A stretch of DNA of 64,000 bases from Saccharum officinarum (Eukaryota > Streptophyta > Magnoliopsida > Poales > Poaceae): assembly GCA_020631735.1 (NCBI GenBank), contig CM036197.1, positions 49,709,880 to 49,773,879 on the forward strand, given 5' to 3'. Below, in pieces: positions 1 through 11,800 of the stretch. Position numbers and translations under genes: made by a program. Position 1 is the stretch's first letter. Every line of letters starts with the position of its first letter. The notes beneath the pieces are model-generated. The model was not told the origin of the DNA, did not search any database, and was given only the letters and a program-made list of their open reading frames with translations.

Positions 1-294
1 GCGGGGGCCCGAGCCCCCGCCCGAGGCCAAGTCCGCACTCCCCGGGTCGGGCGAGACGGAGTCCTCTCCTAGGGGTCGGGCGAGTCGGAGCCCGCGCCCT
101 GGGGTTGGGCAAGTCGGAGCCCCCGCCCCCAGGTCAGATGAGGCAGAGCTCGTGCTCCCGGGGTCAGTCGAGAAGGAGCCCAAGCTCTAGGGGTCAGGTG
201 AAGCCACGGTCATGCCCCTTAATCGTCCGAGTGAATTGATCATCGATGACCATCAGTTTCCCTTCTTTGGGTACCCTAACATCAGTACCTAACA
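1..294 (+). mobile_element. 3' end of a family-G LTR (fragment at window edge)
   Basis: The stretch ends with a block (about 195-294) that aligns by eye with 50365-50467: 'catgccccttaatcgtccg', then 'gatgaccatcag', then 'tctttgggtaccctaa', ending '..aaca'. In the copy at 50467 the same end is followed by 'gtagcccccaagcc'; here it is followed by the kinase relic. I infer the right end of a solo or truncated LTR of a Gypsy-like element. The left end lies outside the window, so no target duplication can be tested. Confidence 0.6.
30..215 (+). repeat. imperfect 30-bp tandem repeats inside the LTR
   Basis: About six units of roughly 30 bp follow each other, each built on 'ggtcgggcgagacggagcc' with changes. 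The same array occurs at about 50170-50400. The unit is a multiple of three, so in the second copy it reads as a ten-residue repeat in an open frame. Whether it is translated is unknown. Confidence 0.7.
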
Positions 295-424
295 TATCTA
301 GACATAAGAGATACTTGGAGGTAGTAATATAGACTTTTTCCTATTCATAAATGCCAAGATGTGAAGCTACATTTCTGAAATACCTTTCTTTTGATCCTAG
401 CAACCATTATCCTTTTAATGTATT

Positions 425-1543
425 TTTTAGATACTAATGAGTGCCAACAACCAGATCTTTACCCATGCCATGGAATCTGCATCAATTTGCCAGGGACATA
501 CCAATGTTCGTCAAAGAAAAGGATCAGTAGCCTTCTAGGTACAAAATATGACTTCCTCTTGCTTGAAATGAGGTTTTCCTTTTTGCTATGAGGATAATAT
601 ATCATGTAGTATATATTTGTTCGGTTTGAAAATAACTATTCCTTGATGCTATTGCAAAGTATGGGCATCTAGATCAAATTAAGGGACAAAAGGAAAAGAA
701 ACAAAAGATATTGTGCAATAATGCAGTGTATTTAGCAGTTGACCTTGTGTCTCAGAATTAAATAGATCCAACAAAAACTTGTTTTCATGGTCCAGTCACT
801 CTTTTGAAAATATTGTGTGCCACTTGTATTGTACTGTAATGTAAATCCTTCAGTTGAATTCTGCAGGTTTAGTTACTATAATAGCAATCAGTGCTGGTTT
901 TGGCCTATTATTTTCACTTCTTGGTGTTGCAAAGATCACTAAGAGACTCAAACAACAAAAGGCCAAGAAGTCGAGAGAAAAGTTCTTCAAGAGAAACCTT
1001 GGATTGCTTCTCCAACAGTTAATCACTTCAAATAAAGATATAGCTGAAAGGTTGAAGATTTTTAGCTTAGAAGAATTAGAACAAGCAACAAATAATTTTG
1101 ACCAGAATCGCATCCTAGGAGGCGGAGGCCATGGCACATTCTACAAAGGGATCTTATCTGATCAACGCGTTGTGGCGATCAAGAAGTCTAAAATTATTAT
1201 TCAAAAGGAAATCGACCAATTCATAAATGAGGTCGTCATACTTTCACAAACTAACCATAGGAATGTGGTGAAGCTATTCGGTTGTTGCCTTGAAACAAAA
1301 GTTCCTTTGTTGGTATATGAGTTCATATCCAATGGAACTCTATCATACCATCTTCACGGCAAAAGTGAAAATCCTTTGTCTTGGAAAGATAGATTAAGGA
1401 TAGCACTAGAAACTGCAAGAGCAATCGCATATCTACACTCCACTTCTGTATTAGTTTTCCATAGGGACATCAAATCTGCAAATATACTACTTACCGATAT
1501 TTTGACAGCAAATATGTATCCATGCAGAAGAAAAATTCTGTAA
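425..1543 (+). pseudogene. truncated wall-associated-kinase-like receptor (WAK/WAKL) relic
   Basis: Two exon-like blocks are visible. The first begins after an acceptor at 430 and encodes a calcium-binding EGF-like segment (DTNECQQPDLYPCHGICIN). The second begins after an acceptor at 866 and stays open to 1543. It encodes a transmembrane segment ([19 protein letters not shown]), a basic juxtamembrane stretch, [13 protein letters not shown], a glycine loop ([11 protein letters not shown]), the ATP-binding lysine in VAIKKSK, and the catalytic loop [11 protein letters not shown]. WAKs are plasma-membrane receptor kinases that bind pectin in the cell wall. Homology stops at about 1512, before the DFG motif, so the kinase lacks its activation segment and whole C-lobe. 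The extracellular part upstream is also missing. A CACTA end lies 97 bp downstream. This is a broken gene, although the remaining kinase exon has no stop or frameshift. Confidence 0.85.
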
Positions 1544-1609
1544 GATCTACTATTGTACTGTCATATTTTTTTCATGTACATGAATTTCTGCATGTATCAT
1601 TGATGCATA

Positions 1610-1850
1610 CACTAGTGCAGGACTAGATAACAATCCCAGTTAGGAAACCCCTTTAGTCCGAGTTGCCGAACTGGGATTGCGAATCCGGGACTAAAGGCCC
1701 CTCCTTTAGTCCCGGTTCCTAGAACGGGGACTGAAACTGGACTTTTAATCCTAGTTTCTACTACCAACCAGGACTAAATGTGCCCCCAGGCATTGCACCG
1801 AGGCTGGCACGTTTAGTCCCGATTGGTATTTCCAACCGGTACTAAATGTT
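1610..1850. repeat. CACTA-2 terminal and subterminal repeats
   Basis: Several inverted and direct copies of 'ccctttagtcc', 'gggactaaagg', 'tttagtcccggttcc' and 'ggactaaatgtg' are packed into about 240 bp directly inside the CACTA terminus. This arrangement is typical of the transposase-binding subterminal regions of grass CACTA elements. Confidence 0.8.
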
Positions 1851-2126
1851 TTTTTCCATTTCTTTCGTTTTCATTTTATGGTTTCTTTTCAATTCAATTC
1901 TTTTTGGTTTCGATTAACTTTTCATATATGAATTCTACGTACGCTACTAATATACGTACATACGTATAAGGTTCCGTTTGAGCATTATACATAAATAACT
2001 TACAAAAATGTATGAAACTAAATATATATAAATATTACAAAGAGGTTGTGCATGCATATGGAATATGTACATAATAAGTCACAAAAACCTTGAACTACTC
2101 ATGTCCTTAGAATTTCTTGTGCAACC

Positions 2127-3755
2127 CTAATAATCTTCCATCATCATTTGGCTACTAGGTATTAATGCTTTAGGGTTATAGTAGTACGTGCCCTTGGAAT
2201 CTATGACCTGGTGCAAAAGAAATCCTGACAATGCCTCTTGAATTGCTTTGATTTGTTCACCTCGCTGGACCTTGCGCTTCTTCCAATCAATCTTCAATTC
2301 CAATGAAAGGACAAGTATGAATATATATATGATTATATATAACAACATAATGGTAACAAATAAATTGTGTATATTTTTTACGTACTTTGAGGATCTCTTC
2401 TAGAGTTCTCCTTGAGTACTCCATGAGGAACTCGTAGACGTAGTATCTATATAAGTTGTTCCTCGATCCTTGCTGCAGACACCACTTTACAAGAAAAAGA
2501 TTCATCATGAAGCTATGAAGCATGGTAATAATGAATTGAACTAAATAAAGATGAAGTGACCTAGCTAGGTAGTACTTACTGGGTATTGGGCTATATGCAG
2601 AGGCACTTGCCAATTACCATAACGGTGTTTCTCGGTGAACATTTTCCAAGCACTGCTCAACAAAAAAATAAAATAAATGGAGTTATATCATTAAAGTGGC
2701 ATAAGAGAGTATATAGTGTGTGCGAGACCGAAATTACCACTGGAGTATATCGAGCATTTCTTGGTACTCTTCTTGAGGTTTTGTCGCTGGGTCAAAGATT
2801 TTTACAGTACTCCTGGTCATATCGATGACCAGCAGTATCCAGTGAAAGCTACATTTATACGCAGGCATAACTCATTAACTAAAGTCAACATGGAGTAAGC
2901 AAAATAAAATGGGCACAATACATTCACACTTACTTGTAGTTGTAAGAAAAGAGTAGCAGTGTCTTGTTAGCGTTCTTATCTAAGAACCTCAACAGATTGT
3001 CCTGCGTTTGAGGTCACCATTTATTATATGGCATAACCCTCACAGGCACCTTGAATACGCGATTCGGATCAACAAAACCAACATCTGTCAACCCTTTCTT
3101 CTTGAGGTTTAGCATCTCATATCTGCTTATATATAGTGTGAGGATATAACTATATATGAACAACGAACTAACATAGGAGTTACTTCAATTCAATTATTGT
3201 AGAAAGAATCACTTACAGACACCAACAACTGAGGAGAGATTTGTCTAGAGCTTCTCGATTTAAGAGTTGGTGTAATTCATTGAACTCAACATATAGCATG
3301 TCATAGCCCAGGTAATGCTCTGGTCTCGTTCTGCCAATAACCCATGCTACTTCGTCATTTTTGGTCACTTCTAAGTACCACTTGTTTAACAAGAACATTT
3401 GCGTACCCAGTTGTGAGTAGTTGTCAGAGTTGACAAGACTCTGGCCATACACATAGGTCTGGTATTTATCATAGCCGCTTGTTGGTATCGGTGCTCCCTC
3501 CGTGAGTTGTTCACGTGTGAGACCTATGTCGGCCATGAAGTCTTCCAGTGCTTGCTTATCTATTTCTTTACTGCCTTGACCGCTTGTGAAATCACCCTCA
3601 ACAATTAGCGGGTCGATAGATTGCTTAGATTGTTGCCCGAGCTGTGCAACATCTTTCCCTGCTCTCCTCGCTTTCACCGACGCCTTATGTGACTTGCTAA
3701 GAGAGCGTTCATAGTCCAATAATGGTGGGGGCTTAGCTGCATCACGCTGCTTTTG
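2127..3755 (-). pseudogene. CACTA-associated Ulp1-like (C48) cysteine protease gene, 3' part
   Basis: The minus strand carries an ordered series of exon-like blocks. The block from about 3755 to 3211 holds QKQRDAAKPPPLLDYERSL and, further on, a conserved stretch ending LSCWCL at a 'gtaagtg' donor. The block at 3123-2939 contains GLTDVGFVDPNRVFKVPV. A block near 2850-2705 reads HWILLVIDMTRSTVKIFDP, a block near 2640-2580 reads TEKHRYGNWQVPLHIAQYP, and the 2520-2380 and 2310-2127 blocks complete the domain and end EDY-stop. The His and Asp of the Ulp1 triad are present in HWILLVID and IFDP. The motif that normally reads CGYYVCEF is YRYYVYEF here, so the catalytic cysteine is gone. An in-frame TGA also interrupts the 3123-2939 block. 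Ulp1-type proteases remove SUMO-like tags; the role of these transposon versions is unknown. Confidence 0.75.
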
Positions 3756-3760
3756 CTTTG

Positions 3761-4819
3761 TGTCGGTGTTCTAGAACGGGGGTGTCTAGAGACAGGACAA
3801 GTGAATGAAGCTGCGCGTCGGTGCCTCCGATGGTGTGCAAGGCGAACACAAGATGTATACTGGTTTGGGCTGAACGTCCCTACTTTCAGTGCTCGTTGCT
3901 GCTCGTGTTGCTTTGCACCGAAGTGCTTGTAGTAGGGGGATACAAGCTAGTTGAGAGAGGGATAGCTCCTAGGTCTCTGTGTGTGGGTGTGTTCAAATGC
4001 TTGAGTATGTGCTTAGTACATTGCCATTGCGTGGTGTCATCTCGCCCCCTTTTAGTCGAGGGTCCCTTCCTCCCCTTTTATAGTATGCAAAGGGAGGGGT
4101 CGGGTTACAACATTTGGATGTATGAAAATGGAAAGAGGATGCCCTAATGTGCTCCCTATTCCTAGCTTTTCTCTCAGTTCGTGCATTCGCACAGTCGTCG
4201 TCACGGTGGTGGCATGCCGTGGCTGTAGATGACGCGACGAGGCCATACCCTGACACGGTGTCATGATGAAGAAGATTTCGTGGCCCTGAAGCTGCACCGA
4301 CGAAAAGGTGGGGGGCCTAGAAGGCTGTTGCTCCCCGTCCCGTTGAGGTGGACGTGGTAGGGTGTGGCGTAGCGTAGCTTCCTCCTATTACTGCGTGGGG
4401 GGCGAGAAAGAACCGTGGAAGCCTTGACCGGATTATGAATCAGGTGTTACAAGTTCCTAGGCAGTCCTGCACGACGCGACGAGCTCTTATTCCTTAGCAG
4501 GAAAAGGTAGGGGCCCGTGCGTACCCGTGGCAGTGTGTTACAGTGGGGGTCGAGCGAAGTAGTAGCTGTGCAGAGGGATCGAGCGCCTTGATGATGTCAC
4601 AGGACTTGGGCGCCTGGATGACGTCATGAGGGTCGGATGAGACAGAGAGGGGTCGAACGAAGCAGAGGAGCGCTGGGGGCTCGGGCGCTTGTCCTTTGGC
4701 TTTGGTATTTTAGCAGAGTAAGGCCTAGGCCGGTTGTGATGGGCCGTGGGCCGTAATTATGCCCTAGTGGATAGTTTTTGCGGTGAAAATGGGGTACCCT
4801 ATTTTGCTAGTACCCGATA
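3761..4819 (+). repeat. 5' LTR of G1
   Basis: The LTR runs from TGTCGGTG to a degenerate end '..cccgata', directly followed by 'gtagcccttgagcct'. The same junction, LTR end then 'gtagccc(c/t)(c/t)(a/g)agcct', occurs at 50467/50468. The body shares 'actggttt/cggg..gtccctac' and 'gctgctcgtgttgc' with 49590-49640. The right end is inferred from that comparison. Confidence 0.5.
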
Positions 4820-5598
4820 GTAGCCCTTGAGCCTTTGGAGGAATAAGTTTTATTCCTCCAGAGGCTTAGAGATGAGCGAGCGATTTGTTTTGTGTTCTCA
4901 AGGGTTTTTTCGGTGGGTGCGCGCGAGCGCACCCGCCAGGTGTAGCCCTCGAGGTCTTGGAGGGGTAGTGTACCCCTTCAAGGGTTGAGATTCGAGCATG
5001 CGATCGTAGAGTTGTGGGCAACCTTGGTCGTTCGCTAGGCTGACAAGGTGGGGTCAGCCCCTGAGCCCTTGCTCTATGAATGTTGGAATACTTTAGAGAA
5101 CGGGCATCCTTGACCAGCCGTTGGCTGGTCGCAGTGGGGTAAGCCCCCAAGTCCCCTCTTTTTGCAATGGTTCTTCATGCCAAGTCCTTCGATTTCCTCC
5201 GCGGGCCTCTGAAACTTGGCTTGAAGTATGTGGGTTGTCCCAATCACTGTCCACTGGCTCTTGGTACAGTTCTGTTGTATTCTGTTGGGCCGAAGGAAGG
5301 CCTTTCTGGGTGAGTATCGGCGAAAGGTGTTTTCCTTTTACCACGGCCCATGGTCGGCCCATGGATGCACTGGTGATCAGTTGTGTGGAAAGGAAGGCGA
5401 AAGGGTGTAGTGGTGGTTTGGAACTTCGTGGTCTTGGTGAGAGGAGAAGGCGGTGGTTCATGAATCGAGACCACATTGATCGCCCCAAGAGGCTGTGGAA
5501 CCGAATGGTCGCTTAGGGTCTATTTATACCCGGCTTGGAGCCTGACCCTTTCACTATCCCTGCCTTTCCTTTCCTTCTCCCACTTAGTTTAGCCTTGA

Positions 5599-6290
5599 TG
5601 GAGCATGGTGACTCGTCGAGGGGGTCTCAGGCGTCCGAGGAGGTGGACGGCCCCCCGGCGGCGCAGCACCACCATATTGATGACCGGGCCTTCGCCGGGT
5701 CTGGCCGTGTGCTGAACACCGGCGGCCTTTCTGTCGGCTGCCTCTTTCGCATTGCTATCGAGGCTCGGACCAGCCCATCAGAGCCAGTGGTGAAGGAGGC
5801 AGAGGAGCGGGCGCTGGCGAGCGTCGTGGCTACAGACGTCGAGGAGAGGGCGGATGCCCTCATCAAGCAGCTTGAGGACGCCGATCGCCATGGCATTCGT
5901 ACGTATTCTTCCTCTTGTTTCTAGTTTCTTTTGTGCTTTCGTCTGATAGAAATGGGGTTTTTTTCATCAGAGGCGACGATGGAGCTAGAGCGTCTTTGTG
6001 CGGTGGTGGATGCTTTTCTCGACTTCCTAGGGGTTGTGCCGGGAGCCCGGGAGGAGCACCTCTAGAACGCACGCCGTCGTGTCCTTGACGCCATCGAGAG
6101 TGGCGTCCGTCATGGTGCTAGGGTTGCCCTGGCCATGGCGGAGGTGTCGGTGGAGGTGGACCTCATTGGAGTCAATGGCTTCCCTACGGGGGAGGAGCTG
6201 CACCGCCATGAGGACCTGGTAGCGCGCTATGTTCCAGCGAGGGAGGCGGTGTCCACCCATGTTCCTGTTGCGGAGGTGCTGGTGAGGCTC
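5599..6290 (+). pseudogene. gag-like, coiled-coil-rich ORF of G1
   Basis: The ORF starts at ATG 5599, shortly after a TATA-like 'tatttatac' near 5521. Exon 1 ends at a GT donor (5899, 'gtacgtattc') and exon 2 begins after 'catcag' at 5971, a 72-bp intron. The joined product has an alanine/glutamate-rich helical segment (EERALASVVATDVEERADAL) and then LVARYVPAREAVSTHVPV. It resembles the predicted proteins often labelled 'putative gypsy-type transposon' in panicoid genomes; this is from memory and unverified. An in-frame TAG lies at 6062-6064. No zinc knuckle is present. I do not know the function beyond a likely structural role. Confidence 0.5.
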
Positions 6291-6557
6291 CCCCTCATTA
6301 GGGTTTTTTCTTTATGTTTTGCTTTGCTTGTGGCGCATCGACGCCTTTTAGTTTGTAACAGACTTTTTGTGATGATTTAATCGATGCTTAGTTTTATCAC
6401 TTTTGTTTACTTTTTTGGGTTAGCATGTGGTTAGTATAAAACATCACCGAAGCATCGCCGGCGGCGAGTTTGGTAGGGTTCCTTGCGAGGAAGGAACCAC
6501 TCCTAGGTGCGCGTAGCATATTAGGGTCGATGTGGCTACTGCACAGGAGGCGGTTCT

Positions 6558-6748
6558 TGCACATGAGGTTCATGCTCATCTTCTAAGTTCGCTAAGTAGT
6601 CATCGAACTCTCGGTCGGCCTTGTTTTGGTTGGGGCCATATTGAGTGCCGGCATTGATAATGTTCATCATGGTCTCATTCTGGTCGTAGTCATCTTGTGG
6701 CTCGACCATCTTAATTACCACAACTATATATAAATGAAAACCATACAC
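6558..6748 (-). pseudogene. upstream coding piece of the CACTA-2 gene
   Basis: The minus strand is open from 6748 and reads MVEPQDDYDQNETMM from an internal methionine, then DDYLANLEDEHEPHVQEPPP, an acidic, low-complexity N-terminus. It lies upstream of the Ulp1-like exons in the same orientation, and the reading breaks off where the LTR element G1 begins. I infer that both pieces are one gene split by G1. No function can be assigned to this part. Confidence 0.5.
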
Positions 6749-7326
6749 TAGTTATGGTTTGCATGCATGGATCTCGATCAAGATATAATAAGGGTTTGGA
6801 GCAGAGCTCTCGGCTGGGCGAGTTTGGAGCAGAGCTCAGGTTATTAGCGGATATATATCAACATTGGTACGTGTATCAAAATTCATGTCACGCTAATTAT
6901 ATATAACCATAGAGAATTTAGGGTTATTATTTACGCCTTGGTTAGGCTTTGGAGCAGAGCTCGGCTGGGTTAGGGTTTGGAGCGGAGGTCAGGATATTAC
7001 ATTATATATATCAGCATTGGTGTATATATAAATATATGAAAAATCATGTCACAATATTGTTAATATATCAAAATTCAGATATATATATATATATATATCA
7101 AAAAAATTCATACATAGCACTAATGTTCTACAACTATATTGTTTAATTTTCTATAATTTTCCTATATACATGTTATAGTATACACTACAATATTTCTATC
7201 TATTTTTCTATTTTTTTCTACGCCGAAAAAATAATATGCACATCACACTCACTCACTGATCTCATTCTCATCACACACAATTTACTGATTATCGCACATG
7301 TACATATATGATCATCATATATCATA

Positions 7327-7388
<62 letters not shown>

Positions 7389-7425
7389 CAACATATATAC
7401 ACACACACACACACACACTATATAC
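6749..7425. repeat. AT-rich spacer with short repeats and a compound microsatellite
   Basis: The motif 'tttggagcag(a)gctc' recurs near 6797, 6820 and 6950, between stretches of 'tatatatca'. A compound microsatellite follows: (AC)n from 7327, (AT)n at 7341-7387 and (AC)n from about 7399. No gene is seen. It lies upstream of the CACTA-2 gene and may be its 5' intron or leader. Confidence 0.7.
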
Positions 7426-8160
7426 TCAGCCTCCAGCGAGGAATAGGATGGAGAGGATGCTGACGTGTGTAGCTGGGGAAAAAGTGAGGCTGGCGCGGTG
7501 ACGAGCTAAGACGGTGGCGAGGACAGTGGGGTCACGTGGACGCACAGTGACGAGGACATGGCACACGGTGGTGAGGACGACACAGGTGGGGTGATGCGTG
7601 CGAGGACGGTGTGACGAGGACGACACGGTGGCGAGGATGTGGCGGCCGGGGTGACGAGGTGAGGCCAACGCGGGGGGTGACGAGGTGAGGCCGCAGCAGG
7701 GCGACGAGGCGAGGGCATCGATGACAGTGGCGAGGCCGACGGGCCAGGTGAAGAAGGCGAGGCCGATTTGGGGTGACGAGGTGCACGCGGCCAGCGGGGT
7801 GAAGAAGGCGAGGCGCTCTGGCAAGGACGAGGGACGACGAGCGGCAAGGCGCACGGGCGTGCGGGCCACTAGCTGGCCGGAGAGACGGGCGTGACATGTG
7901 GAGCCTGGGGGTGACGAGGTGAGAGGGTCGGCGCGGCGGTGCATTAGATCTGGTGTGGAGACAAGGCGACAGCTGGGGTGGTGTCCACGGGGCGGTGGCG
8001 TAGCTGGATCTGGTGGAGTTGAGGCGGAGACGATGACGAACGGCGTGGGGACGATGACGAAGATCGAAAGCGAAGCGCGGCGGTGGCAGCGCTAGGGACT
8101 GGATCGAGCGGCGGAGACGGAGAGGAAGAGAAGGGAGAATGCCATGGTTTATAGAGGGGG
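7426..8160 (-). other. GC-rich leader region of CACTA-2
   Basis: This 0.7-kb stretch is much richer in GC and CpG than its surroundings. It sits between the 8160-8365 subterminal repeats with their TATA-like sequence and the first coding piece of CACTA-2. Long open frames exist in several phases, but they are low-complexity Pro/Arg/Ser readings of tandem 'gacgaggtgaggcc'-like sequence, so I do not call a protein. A transcribed leader or first exon is the likeliest reading. Confidence 0.45.
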
Positions 8161-8365
8161 ACCTTTAGTCCCGAGTAGAGCCACGACCTAGGACTAAAGG
8201 TCCTTTAGTCCCGGGTGGTGGTTAGAACTAGGACTAAAGGTATAACCTTTAGTCCCAGGTGCAGCCATAGCCCGGGAGTAAAAGTGGTTTTAGTGGACCG
8301 CGAAAACACAACCCTCCTTTAGTCCCAGGTGGTTGATCTGCCCGGGAGTAAAGGTGGGCTGCAAT
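8160..8365. repeat. second block of CACTA subterminal repeats
   Basis: Alternating 'cctttagtcccgggtgg' and 'aggactaaaggt' motifs form short inverted pairs separated by about 15-30 bp. The block ends abruptly at 'gggctgc' with no CACTA terminus. On the minus strand it is followed by TATA-like 'tataaacc', as in the CACTA-1 5' end near 35870. Confidence 0.75.
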
Positions 8366-8869
8366 TTCGCTTCCCGCCAGTTTTCAGAAGTTCTTACTTT
8401 TTTTATACATTTCACTTATATAAATATGTAGAGAGTTGTTAATTGCATAGTAAATAAAATATTAGCCAAAAAATTACAAAAAAATCCTGGACCTGGTTTT
8501 CCATTATTGTACACAACAAAAATCTATAACCCAAGCTCTTTTGTTTTACCATATAAATATTTAACATAGTGTAAATAATAATCACAATTTGCATCTTGCA
8601 AAAATGTACTACTTGATTAAACTAATTAAAACTATTGCTTTTCAATAGGAAATTAGTTTTCACATCTTATTAACGTTGATCATTTGGTTTTTCATCACAC
8701 ATTCTCCACGAGAAATCCACCGTCAAGCAGAAAATTCATTTAAACGTAGAAAATATGAAAACATGACAAAAAAAAATCTGAAGTCACAATTATTACATAA
8801 TAGGTCTAATACATCACCATATCAAGCAGGAACAACAACTGACTTCTTGACGTATGTTCCTTGGTTATG

Positions 8870-11800
8870 ATCACGCCGTAATCATGGAGTGTCCTCATCA
8901 CCTAGCAGGATGCTTGGATTACTGTTTACTGTAAAGGGCATAATTCCATCATTCTTTTCATAATCTTCTGACATGTCAGACCTATCCTCGATTCCCATGA
9001 TGTTTCATTTCCCTAAAAGTACTATGTGGCGCTTTGGCTCATTGTCCAAGCTGTTGTCATTGATTTTCCCTTTCTTCGGTTTGGGAGACATGTCCTTCAC
9101 ATAGAAACCTGATTCACATCCTTGGCTAAGACAAACGGTTCATTTCTATACCCAAGATTATTGAGGTCCACTGTTGGCATTCCGTAATGAGGGTCCACTG
9201 TTACCCACCCATTGGCACCGAAACAAAGGGACCTTAAAATAAGGTCTATAATCTAATTCCCATATCTCCTCTATGTGGCCATAATATGTTTTCTTATTCC
9301 CATTTGGGTCTGTGGCATCTATGTGGATGCCACTATTTTGGTTGGTGCTCCTTTTATCTTGGGCCATTGTGTAATATGTATTGCCATTTATTTCATACCC
9401 TTTGAATGTCATGATATGCCAAGATGGTTGCCCAGACAACAAGTACAGTTGGGCATCCAGACTCTCATCACCCTGACATCGTTTTCGTAACCAATATCCG
9501 AAAGAGTCCATGTGCTGACGTGTAATCCAGGCTTTAGTCCTCCATGGGAATTCGGATCATACAATGTCCTTGTGTTCCTCAATATATGGCTCCACCAAGG
9601 AGGAGTTTTGCAGAACCGTGTTGTGTGCTTTATGAAAATAATTGTCCTCCTTACTAATATATGATTTCTTCCCTAGTGTTTCCTTTCCACTTAGTCTCCC
9701 CTCATGCCATGATTCAGGAACACCAATCGGGTCGAAGTCAGGAATAAAATCAATGTAGAACTCAATGACCTCCTCTGTTCCATAGTCCTTGGTGATGCTT
9801 CCTTCTGGCTGAGCATGGTTGTGAACATATTTCTTTAGGACTTCCATGAACCTCTCAAAGGGGAACATGTTGTGTAGGAACATAGGGCCGAGAATACTAA
9901 TCTCTTTGATCAAGTGAAATAGGAGGTGTGTCATAATATTAAAGAAGGATGGCAGGAACACCAACTCAAAGCTGACAAGACATTGGACCACGTTATTCTG
10001 TAGCTTTGCTAGATGCGCTGGATTGATTGCCTTCTGAAAAATTGCGTTGAGGAATGCATGTAGTTTCACAGTGGCTAATTATACATTTGGAGGTAGAATC
10101 CCTCTCAATGCAACCGGAAGCAATTACGTTATAAGCACGTGGCAGTCATGAGACTTTAAGTTTAGGAATTTCTTCTCTGCCATATTTATTATCCCCTTTA
10201 CATTCGAGGAGAAGCTAGATGGGACCATGATGCTGTTTAGGCATTCAAACATGCTTTCCTTCTCTTCTTTGCTAAGAGTGTAGCTGGCAGGACTTAAGTA
10301 CTGGCGTCCATTATCTACCTTCTCTAGATGCAGGTTCTCTTGTTCTTTCATACACTGCAAGTCCTGTCTTGCTTCTAGTGTGTCCTTAGACTTCCCATAC
10401 ACACCCATGAAGCCTAGCAGGTTCACGCAAAGATTCTTCGTCAAGTGCATCACGTCGATCGCGCTGTGGACCTCTAGGACTTTCCAGTAGGGTAGCTCCC
10501 AAAATATGGACTTCTTCTTCCACTTGGGTGCATGTCAGTTAGCATCATTCAGAACAGGTTGGCTACCAGGTCCCTTCCCAAAGACTACTTGCACATCCTT
10601 GACCATAATGAATACATCCTCACCACTATGGTTCTCAGGCTTTGTTTGGTGATCTACCTTACCTTTAAAATGCTTGCCTCTCTTGCTTAGGGCGTGATTC
10701 AACGAAAGAAATCGACGATGGCCCATGTACACGACCTTTAGATTTTTTTTTTCAAAAATATACCTTTCAGGTCATGAAAATAGTGCATGCATACATTATA
10801 TCCCTTGTTTGACTATCTTGAAGGATTACTAAGAGCAGACCAATCATTGATTGTTACGAACAATAATGCTCGTAGGTCAAAGTATTCCTATTTGTACTCA
10901 TCCCACACACGTATGCCTGTGGTGCTCCACAACTGTAGAAGTTCCTCAACTAATGGCCTTAGGTACACATCAATGTCGTTTCTAGCTTGCTTCGGGCCTT
11001 GGATGAGCACTGTCATCATAATGAACTTCCGCTTCATGCACAACCATGGAGGAAAGTTATAGATGCATAGAGTAATAAGCCAAGTGCTATGGCTGCTCCT
11101 CTGCTCCCTGAAAGGATTCATGCCATCCGTACTTAAAGCAGACCTTAAGTTTTTTTTGCATCTTCTACAAACTTCAGGAATTCTCTATCGATTGATCTTC
11201 ACTAGGACCCATCGGCTAGGTGTCTCAACATATTGTCTATCTTATGGTCTTCTTTGTGCCATCGCAGCAACTTTGCATGCTCTTTGTTTCTGGACAAACG
11301 TTTCAAGCGTGGTATTATAGGAGCATACCATATCACCTTGGCAAGGATTCTCTTCCTCGGACATTCGCCCTCAACATCACTAGGGTCATCTCGCCTAATC
11401 TTGTACCGTGATGCATGGTATACTGGACATGCATCCAAATTCTCGTACTCCTTACCGTGGTAGAGGATGCAGTCATTAGAACATGCATGTATCTTCTGTA
11501 TTTCTAATACCAAAGGGCAAACAACCTGTTTTGCTTCGTACGTAGTGGCGGGCAATTCGTTTCCCTTCGGAAGCATCTTCTTTTGGATTGCCAATAACTG
11601 TCCAAATCCCTTGTCAGATACACCATTCTTTGCCTTCCATTGCAGCAATTCCAGTGTAATACCCAACTTTTTTTACCCCTCTTTGGCATTCGGGTATAGC
11701 AATTTCTTGTGATCCTCTAGCATGCGCTCGAACTTGATCTTCTCCTTTTCACTTTCGCATTCTCTCTGTGCATCACGGATGGCCTGACTAAGATCATCAG

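Larger units (their letters stand above)
3761..6555 (+). mobile_element. family-G LTR retrotransposon fragment (G1) inserted in CACTA-2
   Basis: The element begins TGTCGGTGTTCTAGAAC at 3761, exactly where CACTA-2 coding sequence breaks off, and CACTA-2 coding resumes on the minus strand at about 6558. Inside are one LTR (3761-4819) and a spliced gag-like ORF (5599-6290). No second LTR, RT or integrase is visible, so the element is truncated. The flanking bases 3756-3760 are 'ctttg', but I found no matching duplication at the right border, which stays approximate. Confidence 0.6.
1610..8380 (-). mobile_element. CACTA (En/Spm) transposon, CACTA-2, degraded
   Basis: The left terminus reads CACTAGTGCAGGACTAG, followed by subterminal repeats of the 'tttagtccc(g)g' type to about 1850. 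A second block of such repeats lies at 8160-8365, facing the other way and followed by a TATA-like 'tataaacc' (minus strand) and a GC-rich stretch. Between them runs a minus-strand gene with an Ulp1-like protease domain, a known passenger of grass CACTA elements. The right terminus is not recognisable: no CACTA sequence is seen after 'gggctgc' at 8365. The element is interrupted by an LTR retrotransposon fragment from 3761. Alternatively 1610 could be the far end of CACTA-1 (see findings). Confidence 0.7.

Noticed and set aside
5093..5516. 131-codon frames on both strands upstream of the G1 ORF
   Set aside because: Both strands are open over the same bases in a leader region. The supported ORF starts later (5599) with a spliced structure.
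7426..8095. Open frames of 113-172 codons in the CACTA-2 leader
   Set aside because: Several phases on both strands are open because of 'gacgaggtgagg'-like repeats; the readings have no domain and are not called proteins.
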